A stretch of DNA of 64,000 bases from Antedon mediterranea (lineage: Eukaryota; Echinodermata; Crinoidea; Comatulida; Antedonidae): contig NC_092675.1 of the NCBI RefSeq assembly GCF_964355755.1, positions 3,754,312 through 3,818,311 of the forward strand, given 5' to 3'. The translations under genes were made by a program, and so were the position numbers. The notes under the pieces are model-generated. The model was given only the letters and a program-made list of their open reading frames with translations, did no database searches and was not told where the DNA came from. Shown here one piece after another: positions 24,895 through 38,400 of the stretch (its first letter is position 1; each line of letters opens with the position of its first letter).

Positions 24895-24990
24895 CATTTT
24901 CGGAGCCAAACCCTCCCCCGCTCGGTGCTACGCACCTCATTTGCCACTTTCGTGGCCACCCCCCCTCGTCAGATCCTAGATCCGCCACTG
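24895..24990 (-). mobile_element. hAT-type terminus inside the foldback core
   Basis: The segment ends in ATCCTAGATCCGCCACTG, the exact complement of CAGTGGCGGATCTAGGAT at 21989-22006. This is a widespread hAT-type terminal sequence. The 8 bp flanking the two termini do not match, so they need not belong to one insertion. Confidence 0.5.
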
Positions 24991-26373
24991 ACAGTTACAA
25001 TTAACACAGTGTATAATGTCCTTATCAAACCTTAATATAAAAGTATAGTATAGTCCTATCCTTTTTTTCAGTTATCCTACATTATTTCAAATTAATTACG
25101 CTCTCTCGGTATCAATGACAACCACAGTGAAGTGCCAGTACCGATATAAGCCTATATCGGATCATTTTACCCCAGGCTTTACTCACCTAAGCTATACTGT
25201 GAGGTTATTGGCTAGAATTGAACCAGGCCGTCTGTAGACGAAACCGGGGACGAAACACAAACTCAGCTCATGTTCTACAGTTAGTAAAGTGTTTAGTTTG
25301 ATTACAAATACTTATTGTCATCAAGATACCCCTACTTCTTTGATCTTGACGCCGCATATTTATTGTTGAATAGTATCTTAAATAAGGGTCGACTTTTCGG
25401 GGGTGTCTGGCGGGACATATACAGCGGATAATTTGTCTGGCAATGCACTTTTTATACTTAGTAGAGTATGTTTGTTAATTCTAAGGCGTGTCTGGCGGGG
25501 CTAATACAGTGGATAATTTGTCTGGCAGGGGTCATTCTGTACTCTGTTAAATGTACCTAGTCATTTAAACTTGGTTTCATGTGGTACTTTCCATATTTAT
25601 TTTGGCCCAATTATATCACGGTGTTAACAGGGGGAAACTTTCGGGGGTGTCTGGCGGGACATATACGGCGGATAATTTGTCTGGCAATGCACTTTTTATA
25701 GTTAGTAGAGTATGTTTGTTAATTCTATGTTGATTTTATTTGGTATCTCCAAAACATGATCTAGCCCAAATTTAGGACCCCTTAGGGCGTGTCTGGCGGG
25801 GCTAATACAGTTGATAATTTTTCTGGCAGGGGTCATTCTGTACTCTGTTAAATGTACCTAGTCATTTAAACTTGGTTTCATGTGGTACTTTCCATATTTA
25901 TTTTGGCCCAATTATATCACGGTGTTAACAGGGGGAAACTTTCTGGGGTGTCTGGCGGGACATATACGGCGGATAATTTGTCTGGCAATGTACTTTTTAC
26001 ACTTAGTAGAGTATGTTTGTTAATTCTAAGTTGATTTTATTTGGTATCTTCAAAACATGATCTAGCCCAAATTTAGTGACCCTTTTTGGGCGTGTCTGGC
26101 GGGGCTAATACAGTGGATAATTTGTCTGGCAATCCACTTTTTATACTTAGTAGAGTATGTTTGTTAATTCTAAGTTGCTTTTATGTGGTATCCCCAAAAC
26201 ATGATCTAGCCCATTTTTCTGACCCTTAATTGGTGCTCCAGGGGCCACACCCAGCAGGGGGACCCGGCAGACGTCCATATATTGATATATTGTGTTACGT
26301 AATAAATATTCCTGTACTCGGATATTGGTACCTTGTTCGCTTGATCGAAATGCGCTTGGCTGCCGGTCTATAT

Positions 26374-29300
26374 CTTTGGCTGGAATTTGAGGGCGCAGTT
26401 TAGGATATAGGAAACTAAAAACAACAAAAAAACAAAGTCAACGGGAAGCGAAGGAGGAGGAGAGGATACACACATAACTTCACACAAATAGAGACGAGAC
26501 GCATAGGCTAGGCCTAGGTGAGCAAAATCTTCACCTGTAGTTGGTAAGCAAATACAATATTAGGATTAAATCATAAACTGTCACTTAACTACTGATTAAA
26601 TCCATGGAAATTACCTCCATGGTAAATCTACCACCAGCGCTGCAGCCTTATCATACAGTGATCAGGGCCAGTTACGCCATCCAGCAGGGCCTGTGTGGGG
26701 ACAAGACTATACGATACCTGCCCTAGAGCTTATGTAAATCCAGGCCTACTCAAGTGCTACACTCATCCTCGACCTACTACAGTATATAGTAGAGGCGTAG
26801 TTTGAGAATCTGGCTTACATAAGGTTGATTGCAAATAGGGTGCGTGGCGCATTATGAAGGACTGGAAGGGTTGGGAGTCGAGCAAACGTCACAAATGAGT
26901 GATTTGTGATTTATATGTACGTGTCAAGAAGTTTGCTCCCAGGGCCAGAACCCTTCCTTGCGAAATTAAGATATTTTCGATAAACCTTATTAGTATATCA
27001 GATAGATATGCTATACGCAATACAAATGATTTTAAATTGCAATTTTCCAGTCCAATTTGAAATTGTTCCAAGGATTTCCTGCAATTTCATATTGTGCTGT
27101 GCAATTTTGTTGAACACACAATAACAACAAGCATAAAAGTAGAAGCTCCATATTTACTCATCCTTGCGCAATTTCAAATTGTGCGAATCATTCAAATTGC
27201 GCATACATTTTGGGAGGCTCCCGGAGAAATCTTGAGGGTTGGAATGTCCCCAGTAGGTCTATGCCCCTTCCTCTTATTTCCCAACATCCTGAATCATCCC
27301 CTGGTTCCTTTAATCCCAAACTTTATCAACCTAAAGCCAATTTTCCACTAGGCGCATTTTGTTAGTGCTAATCGAAAACATCAGCTTATACGCATGCATA
27401 TTTATATTTTATCTACCAAATCCATCCGTCTACGCATGAATATAAGCTGACACTTTCGATTTGCACAAACAAATTCGCCTAGTGCAAAATATGTTTAAAG
27501 TCCTCACATGTGCATTAAAGCTCAGGTACAGGCATGAATTTTAAATATAATATTTGATTAATTGTACATAAATCAAATATTTGTAACAGAAATCAAGACG
27601 AAAAAACATCAATTTCCTGTATTATGGTCAAATACAAAATTTGGCAAAATTCTTCCATAAAAACCAGGATAATTTTTTTTCAGTAGTTAGGTAGTTAACC
27701 TAATGTAATAACATGTCTGGTGACTCCCTAGACGGTGAAAAAAGATGGTGGATATACAGTGGATAATTTTTGCTATAGCATGAAAATAAAAATCTGAAGT
27801 TGAATAAAAATATCAGAAATGTAATATTTAAGTTATATTACCTATATTTAGTCATCTGATAACATTTTTTACCACACCGTTTATTTTTCATAGCTTTTTA
27901 AAACGCCTCTCTATTTACAAAATTTGTGTACAAAAGAATAGAGATTTTACTGTGTAATTTGAACTATCCCCTCACTGATAAGAAAGTGCTTATTTTCAAC
28001 AAGCTTGTGTAACACAAATAAAATCCCAAAAATTATGAAACATAGGGGAAACTATAGATCGATAATTATTGGAATGTATGATCAATAGAAATTCTTTGCC
28101 CGCACCTGGCCTTTAAGATGGTTCATAGTTATACTACCACTACTGAATCCAGCTCTGAAGAAATTAACAAATAACAACAATCTTTTTTTATCGAGGTCTT
28201 TGATAATGCATGACATTGACAACAAGCCTTAATTTCCAAGTATGGATCGTGCGCCAACAATTAGTTCAAATTTCACAGCAGTTAAAGTTGCAGGTATTAT
28301 ATATTTTCATATCTTCGCAATATCATACATTTCTTTTGTCTCAAGTGTGGCTGAATATTTGTATCTAAAATGGTTCTTGTGATGCTTTTCCTCCTATCCA
28401 CTACTGCCTCAGTAGCCTTAACAGCTTACTGGTATGTGTGTCTAAAACTGTCTTTTAAAATTGTATTTTTTTATTATATAAATTGCATGATATTGTGTAG
28501 TTTTAAAGTAGAGTATTTAAGGAAATAGAGTACTAGTACAGTAGCAACCCAGAAGAAAAGGATTTATCAGTAGGCTACCTCGTACTTGTTATCTGTTGAT
28601 GTAGCAGAATTCTGGGAGTTTCTAATGGGAACTATTCACTTTTTATTAATCCTGACCTTGTGCTGAATTATACCTCTGTTAATTTTTAGCTAAACCATGA
28701 CACAAACAATTATTTTATTTTATAATAAAATAATAATAGATAGATTTATATAGCGCAAATAAACGATGTCTCTATGTGCTCGACAATAAAGAGAAAGAGT
28801 GGAAAACAAAAGGAAGAAAACAAAAAGACAAAACCACCAAGCTAGCACCCAAACTGGGGTACACCATCACTGCTAACTGGGGATCAGTTATCAAATTATT
28901 TATCTTAGTTAATTGTTAATTATTATTTAATTATAGCCTTGTAAATAATAATCACTATATTATTACGGTATAATATATTATGATAGATTAATATGATTGA
29001 TTGAAATTAGTTCCTAAATTAGTAAATGACATTGAAAACGAGCTTTAATTAGCAATCTGGCTTGCCACTTTCACGTTCTCTCTATCCCCTGATGTTTACT
29101 TATGAATAGTGTGCTGGCCTGGATTTCAATTAAATTGAATTTCCATACTGGTAATTAAACAGCTGTGTTCAAATCTATATAATTATAATAATGACTATTA
29201 TTATAACAAGCCATTACCTTGTTTTATGTCATCTTGCTGTTGTTGTCAATGTTTATCTACCAATTCTGCATGGTATGTTTCACGTTTGATTTGAATCTTT

Positions 29301-29461
29301 TTTAATAGGTTGTTTGCTGGTATAATAGTGACAACACTGATTTGTTCGTTCACGGATTGTGATGTTGGGCACAGTTATTAAATTGTTGCACTCGTGGCTT
29401 TAGTTTTTTTTGTTAATTTCCACATTGTGTTGTTTCATGTTGTCTGATGTAGTTTGTAGAA
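26374..29461. other. Upstream region of the anoctamin gene
   Basis: No confident gene. It contains MITE I (27341-27490), a dispersed repeat fragment with TTTATATAGCGC near 28735-28860, and a possible untranslated exon around 26440-26510 ending in CCTAG|GTGAGC. A 52-bp open segment at 28242-28293 begins with ATG, ends at a GT and would join in frame to the anoctamin exon at 29460, so it is a candidate alternative first exon. A signal-peptide-like ORF at 28370 has no support. Confidence 0.4.
27341..27490. mobile_element. MITE family I, palindromic
   Basis: A 150-bp element with inverted ends TTTCCACTAGGCGCATTTTG and, from the right, TTTGCACTAGGCGAATTTG. The inner parts (TCAGCTTATA and TATAAGCTGA) are also complementary, so the whole unit folds back on itself. 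Confidence 0.65.
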
Positions 29462-32400
29462 ATGGCTGAAGTTGAGCAACAAAAATTCACAAAAACAGCT
29501 TCAAAAAAGTACCAACAAGGTGAGTGTGTTTCTGTAGTAAAATATTTATGCTTAGATTTGTATCAATGTATTTATTTCATTTATAAATATTAAAGATGTA
29601 TTGTCCCCCTGAAAAATAATTTTTTAAATTTTTTTTTGTGAATATGACACTTTATTGTCACATAATAGTTATTGACTTCGACCAAAAATTGAATAGAAAA
29701 AAAAAATTATTTACCTGAAAAAATGGAATTTAAAGCAAAAAATTGTCAAATTGGATGCCAGCCAATGGATTTTTGATTGAATTTAACCATTTAGTAAGTA
29801 AGTGAAAACATTATTTTTCTTGGTTTTTTCTACGGAAGTGATTCACTTTATTAAAGCTACAAAATAACATATTCAAAGTCTGATTTAATTAATCTTCATT
29901 TTTCATGTTTTTGTCTACAATTTAAGATATTGTTTTTCAATATAAAACCAATCTGGGTGTATTTATAGTGTTCTAATTAATTTATACATCTTATTCTAGA
30001 TATGTTTTAAGCTTGGTTAGTTTTGAATATTAATAAGCATCCTTTACTATTTAAGATCACAAGTCTGGTTTTCTATTGTTTTTCATACAGCTTGTAGGAA
30101 AACAACATAACATCTGGGTGTATTTATAGAGTCTGACTTCATTTATAAATGTCATATTAATTATGAATATTAAAGAGTTTCATCTACAAATTCAATTACA
30201 ATACTGATTTCAATATAAAACTAGTCTGGGTGTGCATATTTTTAAGGTCTGCAATCATTTCTAAATGCTTTTTTGAATTAAAATGTTAGCCTAGATTCAT
30301 TTTAATTATGAACATTGAACATCTACAAAATTCAAACTAAAAAAACTTAATGTTTTCTATTACAATGACCATTTCTGTGGTCTAAAATGAACTCTAGAAG
30401 CTTAAACAGAAACTCAGTCCTAAGATAGGCTCAGTGCTAGGACCAACAGTGTAGTAAGTGAGTGTAGAGAGAAATAAGAAAGAAATAGCCCTAGAGATCA
30501 AATAGAGCTTCCAAATGACAATCAAAGTATGTATATTGGGAAAAGGAGCTTTCCATTTGAGAGACCTACTTATTAACAAGCTGAGGTCAGGTCAATCAAT
30601 GTTTCATCGGTTCGTCCAAACTGTTGGGTTGATGAGTGAGGAAGCATGCCCAAACTTCCCTGCATGCGGACAATTAAATATGGCAAAGTTGTCGTTCGTT
30701 CGTTGCATATCGCAAGCTGGTTAATAATATTCCTCTTGTCAATGTCAGCAACCTGTCAAAAACATAAATTTTGACTAGTGGATTATGCACAGTGCAGAGG
30801 CGTGTAAAGTAATTTGCATTTAAACACAATATGCTGGTATTTAACATTGAGAAATTTTTATAATAAAGAAAATGTTTATATTAGGTAAATTTAAGTATTC
30901 TAGTTAATGTTAATGTTAGAACCACCTTTTTAGGACACCCCATTTAAAGAACACTTTGTTGGGTCCCCAAAGGAGCCCCTAATAATGGGTCTACTGTATA
31001 TAAATTAAATTTAAAGAGAGAAAAATAAAATGCATACTGATATATGTTATAAGGATGTAAATTTTCAATTTTTATTATAGTAGAATCTCTATTAAAGGGA
31101 CACATTTAGGAACCACCAAAGTTTCCCCTTTAAGCGGGGTTCCCACTAGCGACGCAACACAAGGACGTAACGCAACACAAGTGAATTGACCAATCACAAG
31201 CAATGGCTTATTCACTTGTGATTGTTAACTGTCTATAACTTCGCTTGTCATTGGTTAAAACGCTTGCGTTGCGTTTACATCCTTGCGTTACGTTCTAGTG
31301 GGAACCAAGCTTAATATAGGTCTTCCCTGAATAAGGAATTGGCTACAGTATTAAAACATGTATTTCCAATCATTCATGTCATGGAAAAGTTTCTCCTTAA
31401 TAGGGGCGTCCCTTGAATAGGGGTGTTCTAAAGTACGACTTCTTTACTGTAGTTTTAATAGCTAGATTTAATGACAATTTTGTATCATTACTAACTAGGA
31501 ACATTTTAACAATTTAGCTAAATCTTGTGTGTACAGTATATTCAAAGGTTGTTTTATTTACATTTGTAGCCAAGATTTTTGGCAAGAAGTTTGCGAAAAC
31601 AAGTAAATTTGTTTACGCTAATCGACTATGGATGAATACAATCCCGACACGTGATTGCGACATTCTTATAACATTCCCCGAGAAGACTCAAGATGATACG
31701 TTGATGTGGTTATTGTCTCGTTTGCGTGCACGTACGCCCGAGATAGTTGTACAAGTTAGACATCATGGCAACACAGGAGTTCATGGTTTTTATCTTTCAG
31801 CCAACTATGAAAAGTAAGTTTTAGATTACTTTGCGCTTATGTGATTCCTTTTACATACAATTCCAAGATTTTATAATGTAAAATTGCATAATATTACATA
31901 TTTAAGTTTGATCATTCTGTTTTAACGCTGGTCAAACGTATTAAGTCCAATCACAGCCATTTGCTGTTTGTAGAGTACAACTTACTGCGTTCTGGCTATC
32001 AATTGCATAGTTATCATATCTATAACTACTAGGTATCATAATTCATTTGTTCCCAGCTCAATATAACATATAACAAGATGAGCAATAGATAGACTTGTAG
32101 ACTTAATCAACTTATTCCATTTTATATATTTAAATTTTTGTGCTTTTTTGTGTTTGTGTATGTCAAACATTAAATTTCCAATTTTTATATTTTTTATAAA
32201 TATTGGACAGTAAAAGTTTTTGAATTTAATTTGAATAATAATATTACAAAAACAGAATGCTTAGTAAATAAGCTATACTACTGCAGTCTGTGATAAAATT
32301 TAAAAAACACTGTATTGACTAGTTGAAGGTTGTATTTGCACATGCTGTGTCTGTTTACATGACACACTAGTAATGAGAACTTGTACAATATTATTATAAA

Positions 32401-35400
32401 CAAATAAATATAAAAGAAAAGAACAATAAATAAAACGGTACAACAGTACTGTAAGTAGAAGAGCATTGGGGATTGGCATGCTTTAATAATTGAACCGAAA
32501 GGACGTACTGTAACAAAAGATTTACACCATGTTAGCATGATTTATATATTAAAATATATTAATTAAAACTGGAGAACAGATATTTTAATCGACATAGATT
32601 TCCTGCGCATTTTTACAGTTTATTAAAAGGGGCAGAAAATCTAGCACTTCGTAAACCAATTAAAGAAGAATATGGCGGAGGTTTAAAAGAGTTTACGTGC
32701 GAAGAACGAGCAATCTTTGAAGGCATTGATAATCAAACTGAATTTCTCCCGTCACAAGTGAGTGTAGTGTTTATGTTATGTGAACACAGTAAAAAAACCG
32801 TAAAGCTCTGTCTACACTATCAAACCTTATGTGACAACATGTAGTGTGCCCATATATGGACATGATCATGTAATATCACTACCATATTTAAGCATATCAC
32901 TATCATATTTGTGCACATCACCTATGGGCATATCTGTTTGATAGTGTAGACAGAACTTTAAGGCTCTTTCATACAGTACATTGAAAAACCAGATGAAGAG
33001 GTAAACAAAGTAAATGAAAAGAAGTCTACGGTCATAATATTTAGTAATTAAAAATTCTTTTTCTTAGGACAGACAAGCAATTGTAATGCACATGCTTCAA
33101 AATTTAAGAGCAGTACAGAATGAGAGCCTTGGTAAGATTACATTCCATGATGGACAACCAATAGGTAAGTTTGTGCAAAGTAAGTACTGCTACTGTACAG
33201 TACAGTACATTCCTATTAAGGCCAACTCAAGCAGTGTCGTACGACGAAACGTCTTTACTCATCAGTGCTGTCTGATTTGAATCCCGATGAGACGAGTCAG
33301 CTTGAGAAAGCACGGGCATAATCTTTAGGTTGCCGAGTTAATTTTCTCCCGACGAGACAACTTGTCCGACATCGTAAAAAGCTGTCTGAGTTGGCCTTTA
33401 CAGTAGGCATACTATATAAGGCATGTGACGCAGTGTATTAGACGTTGGACTACTGATCGTGAGATCATGAGTCCAAATCCAACGCTTGTCGCATTGCTTG
33501 TATCATTAAGGTAAGACTCTTACCTTACATTTGCATCTCTCTACATAAAATGAATTAATAAATATTAATACGATAACTAAATATTGTTCATTGCAATTTT
33601 TTAATAGATATGCTATCTGATACGTACAGTAGATAATGTAGGAAACACGATAAATATATTATTTGTAAACAAACTAACTATAATGTAATTAAGTATATTC
33701 ATGATAGCAAAACCATTCAAGAAATTACAATAGTTTCTTGTTGCTATGGTTCTTCTTTATTAGAAGGTTGCTTCAAATATCAAACTAATTTATTATGGGT
33801 TCTCATCAATTGTGTCCATTAGATTAAAGAGACAGACAATAGCTGTTGTTACTGAAAGAATATTAAATGTCATAGAAAAAATTAGTTCTTTTTTTGTAAT
33901 GAGTTAAAATTCTCAATGATGACACAATGATGGAATATCTTATATTTTAAAGGAGAGTTTTTCTTTACCAAAGGGTGCTGCCAAGAAAGCTAATCCTTGA
34001 ATTGACTTTTGAACTTAGTAATATATTGGTTGTTTATATGTCAATTGTTTAAAGGGGCATTCATATTGCAGTGACATAAATTTTATCTTACCCAAATATG
34101 GATAATCAAAGTTTCTGGATGCCAACCTCCTCAACCAACCACACCACTCATGTAACGCAGAAATAGTGCATTACCTAAATTATTTTCTAAGATAACATAT
34201 TGCAAGATAGCTGATCTACTTCCTAAATACATGGAGGTATATAACTGAACCTAACCCTCTAATTAATATCTCTCAACTATTAATTATAAAAAAGAAATTC
34301 TTTTGATAGCCCTCGAAACCAGTGCTCCAATGTCATAGACTAAAAGCCTTTACCACTTGAACAAACATTTCAGTTGGCGAAACCTGTTGACATACAGGTA
34401 TTTAATCTCTCTCCATGCTTACAGTATATAGTGTTTCCTATAATGTCCTATATTATGTCATAATTATTATAATGAATTATTCATGTTTTCTGTTTTAAAC
34501 TCATAGAAAAAAAAAGAATGCATCCCCAAACCTGATATTTATTTATCAAATGAACCATATTCTGAAAATGCATTGTATAAATTTGTTTTGAATAAAAATT
34601 AAGTTCATTCTTTTTGTTGTTTGTATATTTTGTTCTCTTATTTTCAGTTTCTGTTCTATTGTCAAAGGGCGTAGTATCACAGGTGTTCCCGCTTCACAAT
34701 AATGATGACCTAGCAAAACTGAGACAGACATGGGTACAGGCTGTATTTAAAAAACAACCCTTAGGTAAAAGTTTAATCAATATAAATAATATAATTATTT
34801 AACTAGTGGATATATGTATAGAGTATGCACTTTATAAATTGACCTATTACTTGGTACAGGCTGTATTTAAAAAACAACCCTTAGGTAAAATTTCAATCAT
34901 TATATATAATAAATTATTGTACTATTGGATATGTATACAGTCTTTATAAATTGACCTATTACTGGGTACAGGCTGTATTTAAAAAACAACCCTTAGGTAA
35001 AAGTTTAATCAATATAAATAATATAATTATTTAACTAGTGGATATATGTATAGGACAGTATGCACTTTATAAATTGACCTATTACTGGGTACAGGCTGTA
35101 TTTAAAAAACAACCCTTAGGTAAAATTTTAATCAATATAAATAATATAATTATTTTACTAGTGGATATATGTATACAGTATGCACTTTATAAATTGACCT
35201 ATTACTGGGTACAGGCTGTATTTAAAAAACAACCCGGGTAATCAATATAAATAATAAATTAATTATTCAACTAGTTGATATGTATACTTATAAATTTACC
35301 TATTATTATTGCTTCTTATTATTGGTTAAATTACTTACATTGCGCATGCATCCTTGCGTTGTATCCAATTTAGAACCAAGTTTTTGACAAAACGTGATAT

Positions 35401-38400
35401 TTATGAATTAATTTGTCTTTTCAGATGAAATAAATGATTATTTTGGAGTTAAAATAGCAATGTATTTTGCTTGGCTGGGTCGGTACACTACAGCTTTGAT
35501 ACTCCCTGCTATTTTTGGTACGATATTATGGATTACAGAAAGTAATGATGATGTATGTATAATATCTACTAAGTCCTTTAATTGTTGATATTAATAGAAC
35601 ACACTAATATGTTTAGAATATTATAGTAATCATATTCTTCAAGATCATCTCATATTTGTTATTTCTGAAGGATATACAGTGTGCCACTGACTTAAAAATG
35701 TGAATCGAAATAACTAAATGAATAAAATATATTTTATTGCAAGTACTGTAACTATTAATGTTTTATTTTTTTATGTCATTTTTTTATTTTATTCAATTCA
35801 CAACCAACAGAAAAAAAAAACCTTTACTAACAGGCTGAGATAAAACAAAATAATACAATACCAATGTTGTATGCTCAAATATTTATTATTATCATGTCAA
35901 GACATTTTAAGGCAGTGTGCCTATTTATCAAATGTCTCACAATCGTGATTTTAACTCGAAAGTTTGGTGGAATCATACATGATTTATCTATCAAATATTC
36001 ATCTTTAATATCCTTTTTACAGATACAATATCTGTGTAATTATTACGCTATTATTAGCTTATAATAATTAATGTAGCCTTTTGTTGTCACGCTTTTTTCA
36101 GTGCATCACTTTATAATATTCTATATAAATAAACTTAAAGTCTTTTGTGACTTATATAAACCCTCCCCCCACATGATTACTTCATTGTATTTATTATTGT
36201 GTATGTGGAAATAAATTGAATTGAATTTTAATTAATGCATATTTTCAATTTAAAGTGACTTTGTATAATTGAACATTTCAATTATTAATTTTATAGACAA
36301 ATCATGATAAACACATAGTAATCTTCAGTGTTTTCAACATCATCTGGGGTACACTTTATCTGGAGTCTTGGAAACGACGCAGTGCTGAGCTTGCCTACCA
36401 GTGGGGTACATTGGACTCTAAACATGAACTTATTACAGATCCTCGACCTCTGTACACGGTAATTAACTTTTATTTAAATCTTTACCAACCAATTGTTGAA
36501 ACATATATCTGTATTATTAATTTTTTTTTAAATAGTCAAAGAATGCTAAAAACATAAAAGTAGCATCTTTGACTATTTTTTTTTTGTTCAATATGTCATA
36601 ATTTCACACAAATAGTTAAAAAAAATTGTTTACCTGAAAAAAGCAAAAAATAGTTAAATTGGCTGCCAGCCAATGGGTTTTTGGTTGAATTTAACTGTTT
36701 ATTTTGTCATTGTATAAGTTAAAGCATAATTATTTTTCAGGTTTTTTTTCTATGAGTGATTTTGTTAATGTTCATTTTTCATGTATTCATGTTTTTAAAC
36801 TGTTATAGAAGGTACTGTATGTGCATATTAATGTTCTTTTCTATACACATCATTGTATATTAATATCCCAGCAATAATTTTAACTGTATATACGAACTGT
36901 TTTATAAGTTGTTTTGTGACTGTGCAATTTGGTAGTAGTCACTCTCGTACTGTACATTTAAAAGTAACACATCCAAATGCAAACTTTAAGTCAATGGCTA
37001 CCAGATGTCTCTGTGAGACGGTTATTTGAACCAGTACCAGTACCAATAGAGACATTTTTGTTGTATCTTTGTAGGGTGATTTGTTTGAGAGCCCCATTTC
37101 TGGCAGACCAACTCCGTACTATCCAGCCTGGAAGCGGAACCTCTTTAGATATTTTGTTACTCTGCCTGTTATTTGTCTTTGCATTGTCGTCGTCTTTCTT
37201 TCAATGCTTTCAATATTTGAGCTGCAAGAATATGTAAACAAGAAAATTGATGAAGAGCAAATACCAGGGTAAGAAATATTAGTGGTTGAATGGTGGGGTG
37301 TATGCATAGAAAGTAGCTGCATCCAAGTTCAGGTCTCGGTGTGAGGACATTTTTTTTTATCTTTAAACATTGTCTTTTTCATCCATTTGGATTTGAATGA
37401 AATTATCATTAGCTCATATTCGATCGTCCAAAATTTAGAGAAACTCATTTTTCAAGAGCCTTGCTATGTTTGACACTGTTACAGTCATATGTGACGTAGC
37501 TCAACCTGATTGGTGATTCAATGTCCAATCATCTGGGGCTTTGTATAAAAGCTATGCTATAGATTTTAACACGTGCAGTATCCCCCTGCCTTGCATAATG
37601 GCAGGTGTCGCTCCTCCAGCAGAAAAGACCATTGTAATTGATGATTATTCATTGTACTTCTATTTAGTGAATTTTTCATTCTTTTACTGTTTTTCTGTAT
37701 TAATTTAAGATACCATAGTTTAAGGGGGAGGCCGCTTAATTAGCCACTAGCCTTAACGTCTATGTGACTCTGACTCCGGGAGACGTGTCTCCGAATTGTC
37801 ATATATAAATAAATATTTTATACTATTTATAAGGTAAAAAACATATATTTGATAGTTTTTATAGAATTTAACACATACAGTTCACCCTACATCAACATTG
37901 CATAAAGGGAGGTGTCGCTCCTCCACCATTATAAGACCATTGCAATTAATGTGATTATTCATTGTACTTTATATTTATAATGTGAAAACCTTTTTTTTTT
38001 GGTGACTGACTTTTACCTGCTGACACTAATCTTTGTACCCTCTTCATAGCTGGGTAAGCCTTGTACCAAAGGTATTATTAGGAATTTGTATTAACATAAC
38101 TGAAGATTTCTATAAGAAGATTGCAAAGTGGTTGAATGATATGGAAAACTACAGACTTCAAGAAACATATGAAAACCATCTAATAATTAAACTAGTTGTT
38201 GTAAGTACGAAATATGTATTACAATCAAGAAAACTTTAGTATTCTTTTAAAAAAAATATATATTTTTCAGATTTAAGTAAAATAATCGTAAAGTAGTACA
38301 GTATATACTATATAAAATGTAATACTGTATTAGTAGTGTAGCTTGGTGGTTAACGTGCTTGCCTTCCGATCTTAAGATCTATGGTTCAATCCTAACCTTG

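Larger units (their letters stand above)
22476..26373. mobile_element. Foldback-like element with long tandem-repeat inverted arms
   Basis: The outermost sequence ATATAGACCGGCAGCCAAGC at 22476 reappears inverted and ends at 26373. The first 160 or so bp of each arm are nearly identical, with only a few differences, which indicates a recent insertion. Inward, both arms are built of about 300-bp direct repeats. The left arm has TGGGCTAGATCA at about 22637, 22938, 23240 and 23386; the right arm has its complement near 25751, 26062 and 26206. GTCTGGCGGG and its complement recur in step. Long inverted arms with internal tandem repeats resemble Drosophila Foldback and Galileo elements. The core (about 23640-25390) holds part of an 'LPPC' protein gene and a hAT-type terminus, but no transposase I recognise. 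No clear target-site duplication was found. Confidence 0.75.

Noticed and set aside
28370-28431. Signal-peptide-like short exon (MVLVMLFLLSTTASVALTAY)
   Set aside because: Followed by a possible donor but with no downstream exon in phase that I can identify. Hydrophobic frames are common in T-rich DNA.
35038-35241. Small ORF with repeated [11 protein letters not shown] peptide
   Set aside because: It is a translation of the intron 5 minisatellite. The repeat copies exon 5's end, and the frame has no independent start context or partner exon.
34731-35290. CRISPR-like array
   Set aside because: The copies are contiguous 120-bp tandem repeats without unique spacers, in an animal gene intron.
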